This document shows, in pieces, positions 53,591 to 59,212 of a stretch of 59,212 bases of DNA (positions within the stretch are counted from its first letter, which is position 1; each line of letters begins with the position of its first letter). The translations under genes were made by a program, and so were the position numbers. The stretch is from Planotetraspora kaengkrachanensis (lineage in GTDB: Bacteria; Actinomycetota; Actinomycetes; Streptosporangiales; Streptosporangiaceae), in NCBI RefSeq assembly GCF_016862895.1, contig NZ_BONV01000029.1:1-59212 (forward strand), read 5' to 3'. Under the pieces are notes generated by a model. That model was not told the origin of the DNA, did not search any database, and worked only from the letters and a program-made list of their open reading frames with translations.

Positions 53591-54967
53591 CTAGCCGAAC
53601 GGATTGAGACTCTTGAACAGTTTCTTGGCGCCGTCGCCGACCTTCTTGGCGCCGTCGCCGATCGCGTCGCCCACCTTCTTGGCGCCGTCCTTGATGTCGT
53701 CCCAGTGCTCGACGACCTTCGCGCCGACGTACACGGCTCCGAAGACGACGGTAGCGCCGATGGTGACGGGATTGGGGCAGACCATGGCGGCGGTGAGGGA
53801 GGCGTTGAAGCCCAGCTCGGCGACGTCGGCCACGTAACCCGCGCCGTTGCGTTTGAAGGCGTCGACCGGATTGCCCTGCGAGATCACGTTGGCGCCGCTG
53901 TAGAGGGTGGAGGCGACGCCGCCCACGACTCCGAGCGTCCGCAGGGCGCCCGCGCTCTTGGCGACCAGCCCCAGCCTGCCCATCGAACCCAGCCGGCTCA
54001 GGGCGGCGGCATCCACATTGAGAGCCCTGGCCGCGTTCGCCAGTCTCGTGGAGTCGGCCGTGCCGGCCCAGACCTTGAGCAGGCTTGCCTGGCCCGCGGC
54101 CTTCACCGGCACGCCCGAGTGAGTGGTCACGGCGAGGGCCTTGGCGAGCTCGGTGTTGCCGAACGTCATGTTCAGGAAGCTGTTCACCCGGGCCCCGAGC
54201 AGGGCCCTTCCCGCGTCCGCCGCCCGGCCGACCTGGTCCATCTCCATATATTCGGGAAGCATGGACACGTAGTCGCGGTAGAGGCCGCTCTTCATGAACA
54301 ACTGGCGGGTGAGGGAGGCCACGCCGGTGCCCGGCGATGCGGCGGACCTCGTCTGCAGTGTCCACCGGCCGCCTGTGGCCAGGTTGGAGAGCGGTCGCCA
54401 GGCGTAGTTGTTCAGCAGAAGCCGGCTCAGCGACGCGCCCTGGGCGATGACGATCGGGCCCGTCGTCGTCACCCCTCGGACGTCGCCGGCGATCTCGAGC
54501 ACCTGCGCGAGGGTCTCCTCGTGCGGCTTGAGGTCAGGGATGACCTTGGTGATGACCCCGGCTTCCAGCCGCTTCAGGTAGTCGTCGAGCGACTCACCGG
54601 ACTGGCGCTCGAACGTGATGTTCCCGGTCTTGTTCGCCCAGTCCGCCACGGTGTTGATGAAGACGAGCGTGGTCGGGTCCAGCTTGTCGCCGCTCGCCGC
54701 GATCTCGACCGGATCGAATCCCGCCCAGGCGAGCCCGGAGAAGGGGTCGCCGGTCGACAACCGTCCGAGTGCCGCGCGTTTGGTCAGGTCCTTCGAGGTG
54801 TCGGTTCCCCACCTGGGCATTTCCCGAAGCGAATTGAGGAATTGGGACGCCTGCAGGGAAGACGCGCGTTTGAACATCTCATCTGTGGAGGTGGTGAGAT
54901 CGGCCATCAGGCCTGCGAGGCGCTCCAGTTGGTCGGGTTTGAAAGCGCGCTTGTCATCTCCACCCAC
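53591..54967 (-). CDS. Large T7SS-effector-like protein with DGAKKVGD repeats
   Basis: 458 residues, no cleavable signal. It begins GGDDKRAFKPDQLERLAGLMADLTTSTDEMFKRA..., a helical opening like WXG/LXG proteins, continues with alpha-helical Ala/Leu/Gly-rich sequence and ends in a small hydrophobic region (TAAMVCPNPVTIGATVVFGAVY) and DGAKKVGDAIGDGAKKVGDGAKKLF, about three tandem DGAKKVGD copies. No toxin domain recognised. GTG 54967 is chosen because TACACT eight bases upstream fits a leaderless promoter; an ATG 24 codons on (MADLTTS) is an alternative. Confidence 0.6.
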   Translation of the reverse strand: MGGDDKRAFKPDQLERLAGLMADLTTSTDEMFKRASSLQASQFLNSLREMPRWGTDTSKDLTKRAALGRLSTGDPFSGLAWAGFDPVEIAASGDKLDPTTLVFINTVADWANKTGNITFERQSGESLDDYLKRLEAGVITKVIPDLKPHEETLAQVLEIAGDVRGVTTTGPIVIAQGASLSRLLLNNYAWRPLSNLATGGRWTLQTRSAASPGTGVASLTRQLFMKSGLYRDYVSMLPEYMEMDQVGRAADAGRALLGARVNSFLNMTFGNTELAKALAVTTHSGVPVKAAGQASLLKVWAGTADSTRLANAARALNVDAAALSRLGSMGRLGLVAKSAGALRTLGVVGGVASTLYSGANVISQGNPVDAFKRNGAGYVADVAELGFNASLTAAMVCPNPVTIGATVVFGAVYVGAKVVEHWDDIKDGAKKVGDAIGDGAKKVGDGAKKLFKSLNPFG

Positions 54968-55025
54968 GAGCGGCGAGTGTACATGTAACTTATCGGCTGA
55001 ATGCGTGTTTTGACGAGGAGGTAAT

Positions 55026-55274
55026 GTGCCGCCGCCCGAGGTGGAGGAGCTCAAGAGCAGGGCCCTCAAAATCCACAAATTAGCCGATGACGTGGAGAAA
55101 CTCGCGAATGTGGTGCATACCGAAGCCGGCAGGATGGAGTGGTCCGGCCCGTTGACCGACCGCGTCCGCGGCGAGATCAGGACCTGGAAGACACGCTGCG
55201 GGAACGCGGCGGAGTTGCTTCGCGAGGAGGCCGACCGGCTGAACAGCCAGGCCCGCGACATGCTGAAACCCTGA
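55026..55274 (+). CDS. WXG100 family (ESAT-6-like) protein
   Basis: 82 residues with two amphipathic helices around W39-S40-G41 (GRMEWSGPLTDRVRGEIRTW), all-helical, no signal peptide. GTG start with GAGGAGGT and five-base spacing. Divergent from the gene at 53591 with only 58 bases between the starts, so the two are likely co-regulated. Presumably a substrate or partner exported by a T7SS; no EccC is in this locus, so it may use the one at 2341. Confidence 0.8.
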   Translation: MPPPEVEELKSRALKIHKLADDVEKLANVVHTEAGRMEWSGPLTDRVRGEIRTWKTRCGNAAELLREEADRLNSQARDMLKP

Positions 55275-55390
55275 CACGCGGACAGGGACGACCAGAGCGG
55301 GGGCTGGAGCGTCGGCATGTTCCACACGCGCGCCCTGAGATCCGTCGTGCGCCCGCCGCGGAAGGCCGCGGCGGGCGCGTCGGACGCCGA

Positions 55391-56236
55391 TCAGAGCCGC
55401 TCGGCGGCTTCCACCACGTTGACCAGCAACATCGCCCGCGTCATCGGGCCGACGCCACCCGGGTTGGGGGCGACGAACCCCGCGACCTCCCTGACGTCCA
55501 GCGCCACGTCGCCGGCGAGCTTGCCGTCCAGACGCGAGACGCCGACGTCGAGGACTGCGGCGCCGGGCTTCACCATCTCAGCGGTCACCAGACCGGGCAC
55601 CCCCGCGGCCGCCACGACGATGTCGGCATTGCGCACGTGCTCGGCCAGATCCCGCGTGCCGGTGTGGCAGAGCGTCACCGTGGCGTTCTCCGACCGGCGG
55701 GTGAGCAGCAGGCCGAGCGGACGGCCCACTGTGATGCCACGCCCGACCACCACGACCTCGGCGCCCTTGATCGGCACGCCGTACTCCCTGAGCAGCACGA
55801 CGATGCCGCGCGGGGTGCACGGGAGGGGGGCATCGACCATGTGGACGAGCCTGCCCAGGTTGATCGGGTGCAGGCCGTCGGCGTCCTTCTGCGGGTCCAT
55901 CCGCTCGATCAACGCCTGCGTGTCCAGGTGGCGAGGCAGCGGAAGCTGGACGATGTACCCGGTACAGGCCGGATCGGCGTTCAACTCGTCGATCGCGGCC
56001 TCGACCTCGGCCTGCGTCGCCGTGGCGGGCAGATCCTTGCGGATCGAGGCGATGCCGACCTCGGCACAGTCGCGGTGCTTGCCCGCGACGTAGATCTGGC
56101 TGCCCGGGTCGTCACCGACCAGGATCGTGCCAAGACCCGGCGTCACGCCCTTCGCCGCCAGCGACTTCACCCGTACGGCCAGGTCGCCCTTGATCTTGGC
56201 CGCCGTGGCCTTGCCGTCCAGAATCTGCGCACTCAT
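55391..56236 (-). CDS. folD: Bifunctional methylenetetrahydrofolate dehydrogenase/cyclohydrolase
   Basis: 281 residues interconverting 5,10-methylene-, methenyl- and 10-formyl-tetrahydrofolate, the formyl donor for PurN and PurH. Catalytic YVAGKHRDC (Tyr-x-x-x-Lys), [27 protein letters not shown] (NADP loop) and PGGVGPMT are present. ATG 56236 (MSAQILDG). 62 bases behind purH on the same strand. Confidence 0.95.
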   Translation of the reverse strand: MSAQILDGKATAAKIKGDLAVRVKSLAAKGVTPGLGTILVGDDPGSQIYVAGKHRDCAEVGIASIRKDLPATATQAEVEAAIDELNADPACTGYIVQLPLPRHLDTQALIERMDPQKDADGLHPINLGRLVHMVDAPLPCTPRGIVVLLREYGVPIKGAEVVVVGRGITVGRPLGLLLTRRSENATVTLCHTGTRDLAEHVRNADIVVAAAGVPGLVTAEMVKPGAAVLDVGVSRLDGKLAGDVALDVREVAGFVAPNPGGVGPMTRAMLLVNVVEAAERL

Positions 56237-56298
56237 GACTCGTCATCCTTCCATGTGTCCGTTTGGGTGCCTTCGCGACGCCCGTGTCGCTCAGTGCA

Positions 56299-57843
56299 TT
56301 AATGGAAGAAGTGACGCGTCCCCGTGAAGTAGAGCGTGATGCCCGCCGCCTCGGCCGCGGCGACGACCTCCTCGTCGCGGACGGACCCGCCCGGCTCGAC
56401 GATCGCCTTCACCCCGGCCTCCGCCAGGACTTCCAGGCCGTCCGCGAACGGGAAGAACGCGTCCGACGCCCCGACGGACCCGCGGGCGCGCTCACCCGCC
56501 CGGCTGACGGCCAGCCTCGCCGAGTCGACCCGGTTGACCTGGCCCATCCCGACGCCCACGGTCGCCCCGCCGGACGCCAGCAGGATGGCGTTGGACTTCA
56601 CAGAACGGCAGGCCCGCCAGGCGAACGCCAGGTCGGCGAGCACCTCCGGCGAGGCCGCAGAGCCCGACTTGAGCTCCCACGTGGCGGGGTCGTCCCCCTC
56701 GGCGTCCACCCGGTCGACCGTCTGGACGAGCAGGCCGCCGTCGATCCGGCGGAACTCGGTCGCGTTCACCGGTCCGGCCGGGCACACGAGGAGCCTGATG
56801 TTCTTCTTCTCCATCAGGACGGCCACGGCCTCCGGAGCGAACGACGGGGCCACCACGACCTCCGTGAAGATCGGCGCGATCTGCTCGGCCAGCTCTCCGG
56901 TGACCTCACGGTTGACGGCGATCACACCGCCGTACGCCGAGACGGGGTCGCACGCGTGGGCCTTACGGTGTGCCTCGGCCACGTCCGCGCCCACCGCGAC
57001 GCCACAGGGGTTGGCGTGCTTGATGATCGCCACACAGGGGTGGGCGAAGTCCCAGGCCGCCCGCCACGCGGCGTCGGCGTCCACGTAGTTGTTGTACGAC
57101 ATCTCCTTGCCGTGCAACTGCTCGGCGTTGGCGAGGCCGCCGGCCTGCACGGAGTAGAGCGCGGCCGCCTGGTGCGGGTTCTCCCCGTACCGCAGGGCCG
57201 TCTTGCGCTTCCAGGTCGCGCCCATGAACGCCGGCCAGCGCTCGTCGTCTGCCGCGTAGCCGCTGGCGAACCACGAGGCCACGGCCACGTCGTACTGCGC
57301 GGTGTGCGCGTAGGCGGTCGCCGCCAGCCGGCGCCGGTCCTCCGTCGTGAACCCCCCCTCGCCGACCGCCGCGAGCACGTCGCCGTACGCCGAGGGGTCG
57401 ACGACCACGGCCACCGTGTTGTGGTTCTTGGCCGCCGCCCGGATCATGGCCGGACCGCCGATGTCGATCTGCTCGACGCACTCCGCGGCGGAGGCCCCGG
57501 ACGCGACCGTCTCCGCGAACGGGTAGAGATTGACCACCGCGAGCTGGAACGGCTCGATCTCGAGCTCTTCGAGCTGCTTGACGTGCGAGGGATTGTCGCC
57601 GTCGGCGAGCAGGCCCGCGTGGACCCGGGGGTGCAGGGTCTTGACCCGCCCGTCCAGGCACTCGGGGAAGCCGGTCAGGGACTCCACCTTGGTCACCGGC
57701 ACGCCGAACGACGCGATCGCGGCGGCCGTGCCGCCGGTCGAGACGATCTCCACGCCCGCGGCCTCGAGTCCTCGGGCCAGCTCCTCCAGCCCCGTCTTGT
57801 CGTATACCGCGATCAGCGCGCGGCGGATGGGGGTGCGGGTCAC
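56299..57843 (-). CDS. purH: Bifunctional AICAR transformylase/IMP cyclohydrolase
   Basis: 514 residues for the last two steps of IMP synthesis. N-terminal MGS-like IMP cyclohydrolase ([39 protein letters not shown]) and C-terminal transformylase with [14 protein letters not shown] and catalytic Lys-His in [16 protein letters not shown] start with GGGAGG eight bases upstream. Between purN and folD, same strand. Confidence 0.96.
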   Translation of the reverse strand: MTRTPIRRALIAVYDKTGLEELARGLEAAGVEIVSTGGTAAAIASFGVPVTKVESLTGFPECLDGRVKTLHPRVHAGLLADGDNPSHVKQLEELEIEPFQLAVVNLYPFAETVASGASAAECVEQIDIGGPAMIRAAAKNHNTVAVVVDPSAYGDVLAAVGEGGFTTEDRRRLAATAYAHTAQYDVAVASWFASGYAADDERWPAFMGATWKRKTALRYGENPHQAAALYSVQAGGLANAEQLHGKEMSYNNYVDADAAWRAAWDFAHPCVAIIKHANPCGVAVGADVAEAHRKAHACDPVSAYGGVIAVNREVTGELAEQIAPIFTEVVVAPSFAPEAVAVLMEKKNIRLLVCPAGPVNATEFRRIDGGLLVQTVDRVDAEGDDPATWELKSGSAASPEVLADLAFAWRACRSVKSNAILLASGGATVGVGMGQVNRVDSARLAVSRAGERARGSVGASDAFFPFADGLEVLAEAGVKAIVEPGGSVRDEEVVAAAEAAGITLYFTGTRHFFH

Positions 57844-57910
57844 TTCTTGGTCCTCCCTCGTTGCCGGGAATGGCTGATCTCAGCCGGCTCCCCTACGGCC
57901 TTACCTGTCC

Positions 57911-58528
57911 TCAAGAGCGGCGGGTCGGCCGGCCCAGACGGACCGTACGGCCAGAGACCGTCCAGCCGTCCCTCGCCATGCGGCCGACGATCTCGACCAG
58001 CAGCCGTCGCTCGACGGTCTTGATCCGCTCGTGCAGCGAATCCTCGTCGTCCCCGTCCTGTACGGCCACGGCCTCCTGCGCGATGACCGGGCCGGTGTCC
58101 ACGCCCGCGTCCACCAGGTGCACGGTGCAGCCCGTGAGGCGGACGCCGTACGCCAGCGCCTCGCGCACGGCGTGGGCGCCCTGGAAGGCGGGCAGCAGCG
58201 CCGGATGCGTGTTCACCACGGGAAACGAACCCAGCACGCGTGAGCCGAGGATCTTCATGAACCCCGCCGAGACGACCAGGTCGGGCTTGAAGTCGGCGAT
58301 CCGCGCGGCGAGCGCCTCGTCCCACTGGTCGCGGGTGGCGTGGTCGCCCACCTTCTGGACGAACGTCGGCACACCCGACCGCTCGGCACGCGAGAGCCCC
58401 TCGATGCCGTCACGATCGGCGCCGACGGCGACCACGCGTGCGCCGAACGCCTCGTCCGCCGAGGCGTCGAGTAGCGCTTGTAGGTTGGTCCCCGAACCGG
58501 AGACGAGGACCACGAGCCGGAAGGACAG
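57911..58528 (-). CDS. purN: Phosphoribosylglycinamide formyltransferase, apparent CTG start
   Basis: About 205 residues transferring formyl from 10-formyl-THF to GAR. VLVSGSGTNLQALL, catalytic Asn-His in PVVNTHPALLPAF and Asp in HLVDAGVDTGPV are present. The frame is closed by TGA at 58543-58541. Past it only ATC (58531), CTG (58528) and a GTG (58513) could start. AAGGAG lies seven bases before the CTG (four before ATC) but 22 before the GTG, and homologues keep RLVVL, which needs a start upstream of the GTG. CTG 58528 is therefore preferred. Upstream of purH, with which it likely forms an operon. Confidence 0.9.
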   Translation of the reverse strand: MSFRLVVLVSGSGTNLQALLDASADEAFGARVVAVGADRDGIEGLSRAERSGVPTFVQKVGDHATRDQWDEALAARIADFKPDLVVSAGFMKILGSRVLGSFPVVNTHPALLPAFQGAHAVREALAYGVRLTGCTVHLVDAGVDTGPVIAQEAVAVQDGDDEDSLHERIKTVERRLLVEIVGRMARDGWTVSGRTVRLGRPTRRS

Positions 58529-58605
58529 GATGGAACTCCTTCATGTGCGGGCTTCGTTTTGCTGGTGACTGCGAAGAGATGATTCTTTAGAAGCATGCGA
58601 GCGCG

Positions 58606-58621
58606 GAGGGTGATGACCCTC
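58606..58621. promoter_or_regulatory. Small inverted repeat upstream of purN
   Basis: GAGGGT-GATG-ACCCTC, perfect 6-base arms, in the 172-base region between purN and the divergent small membrane protein. It could be an operator for either gene. No known regulator motif is recognised. Confidence 0.3.
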
Positions 58622-58700
58622 GATGCAGCACAAAGGGTATCGGGCCGCGGTCACCACGACCCACGACGGTCGGGTGCGGCGCAAGGTGAGCGAGGAGACT

Positions 58701-59105
58701 GTGACAACACCCATCCAGATGTCCATGCCGGAGATGGGCGGCCGGAGGGCGCTCGGTCTCGCCCTCATGGCGTTGATCTTCTCGCTGTACATCCCCGCAG
58801 GCGGGCTGGCGCTGGCCGTGTTCGGGCTCATCATCGCCGTCCGCGACCTGCGTGCCCTGCATCGGAAGAAGCAGCGGACCGGGATGGCGACCACCGCGGT
58901 CGTGATCTCCTCCGTCTCCCTCGTGCTGGGGACGTTCGCGCTGGTCGGTCAGGTGTACCTCTCCGCGGAGATCACGGCGTACGGCGAATGCAGCAAGGGC
59001 GCGGGCACCGTCGAGGCCCGGCAGGACTGCTCTGAGCAGTTCAAGCGGGCGATCGAGCAGAAGACCGGCATCCCCTGGCCGGCCGACATCCCGTTCCCCG
59101 CGTAG
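58701..59105 (+). CDS. DUF4190-like small membrane protein
   Basis: 134 residues with two membrane regions (GLALMALIFSLYIPAGGLALAVFGLII and TTAVVISSVSLVLGTFALVGQVYL), a Lys/Arg loop between and an acidic C-terminus with two Cys (GECSKGAG, RQDCSEQF). Such DUF4190-type proteins are common in actinobacteria; function unknown. GTG 58701 (MTTPIQMSMPEMGG) is used because AGGAG precedes it closely; the longer frame from 58623 has no such site. Confidence 0.7.
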   Translation: MTTPIQMSMPEMGGRRALGLALMALIFSLYIPAGGLALAVFGLIIAVRDLRALHRKKQRTGMATTAVVISSVSLVLGTFALVGQVYLSAEITAYGECSKGAGTVEARQDCSEQFKRAIEQKTGIPWPADIPFPA

Positions 59106-59125
59106 CCGGTCACCCGGTTGTTTCA

Positions 59126-59212
59126 GGCGCGTGTTCCTGGCGCGTGTTTCTGGCGCGTGTTCCTGGCGCGTGTTTCTGGCGCGTGTTCCTGGCGCGTGTT
59201 TCTGGCGCGGCC
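59126..59212 (+). repeat. 13/26-bp tandem repeat, cut by the window end
   Basis: Six full 13-base units alternate GGCGCGTGTTCCT and GGCGCGTGTTTCT, so the true period is 26 bases (three copies), starting at 59126. The final unit breaks off at GGCGCGGCC at the end of the window. It lies 20 bases past the preceding stop; no coding role is seen. Confidence 0.9.

Noticed and set aside
52082-54988. 968-residue plus-strand frame opposite the T7SS-like operon
   Set aside because: Runs across four tightly packed minus-strand genes with coupled starts; the frame is Arg/Gly/His-rich without any domain.
59126-59212. CRISPR reading of the terminal repeats
   Set aside because: There are no spacers; the 13-base units follow each other directly.
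1-59212. tRNA, rRNA, insertion sequence or prophage
   Set aside because: No cloverleaf with a recognisable T-loop (GTTCRA context), no rRNA stretch, no transposase or integrase motif was found by reading; a tRNAscan and Rfam search would settle RNA genes.

Overview
The window is high-GC actinobacterial chromosome. Signs of this are extreme G/C at third codon positions, many GTG/TTG starts, leaderless genes with TANNNT -10 boxes, WXG100 proteins, and core gene order (pnp, add, cdd/deoA with a BMP-type nucleoside transporter, trpS, folD/purH/purN) that recalls the Streptomyces core. Protein styles suggest a Streptosporangiaceae-like relative rather than Streptomyces itself, but this is inference. 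No transposase, tRNA, rRNA or prophage gene was seen.

Layout. (1) 1-7180: a type VII secretion (T7SS) neighbourhood, with a MinD-like ATPase and SAF-domain protein running leftwards out of the window, a WXG100-like protein, a 1479-residue EccC motor ATPase and a second WXG100 protein. (2) 7370-13924: acyl-CoA carboxylase alpha subunit; two membrane proteins (Gly-rich-tailed and pentapeptide-repeat) sharing an unnamed cytoplasmic domain and separated by two inverted arrays of strictly 53-bp repeats; an LpdA-type flavoprotein. (3) 14058-19878: gamma-glutamylcyclotransferase fold, purine nucleoside phosphorylase, phospho-sugar mutase, PH-like membrane protein, adenosine deaminase, cupin and an AMIN-like lipoprotein. 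(4) 20017-24246: a degenerate ECF-sigma/transmembrane/beta-propeller fusion, then a divergent MFS/MarR pair with visible operators. (5) 24256-32273: a seven-gene nucleoside uptake and salvage operon (two BMP lipoproteins, ABC ATPase, two permeases, cytidine deaminase, thymidine phosphorylase). Its ATPase appears to start at ATT. (6) 32605-45779: AI-2E-family exporter, M20 amidohydrolase, carboxylate-amine ligase, SCO4848-like protein, D,D-carboxypeptidase, YihY, TrpS, a CBS-domain CNNM protein, GalE, a DUF11-like secreted protein and a second divergent MFS/PadR pair with ACATGT operators. (7) 45776-50851: Ser/Thr kinase fused to a solute-binding sensor, isocitrate dehydrogenase, DUF3017 protein and citrate synthase. 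(8) 51033-55274: a second, EccC-less T7SS-like accessory locus (FHA-HTH protein, four unknown genes and a WXG100 protein). (9) 55391-59212: folD, purH and purN (the last apparently starting at CTG or ATC), a small membrane protein and a 13/26-bp tandem repeat cut by the window edge.

How they fit. Nucleoside import (BMP-ABC), Cdd, DeoA, Add and PNP form a purine and pyrimidine salvage set, with PurN/PurH/FolD covering de novo purine and one-carbon steps. The two T7SS regions could be functionally linked, with the EccC of the first acting on the WXG-type proteins of the second; that is inference. The least explained structures are the 53-bp inverted arrays with their flanking shared-domain gene pair, the second T7SS-like locus, and the two membrane sensor fusions.
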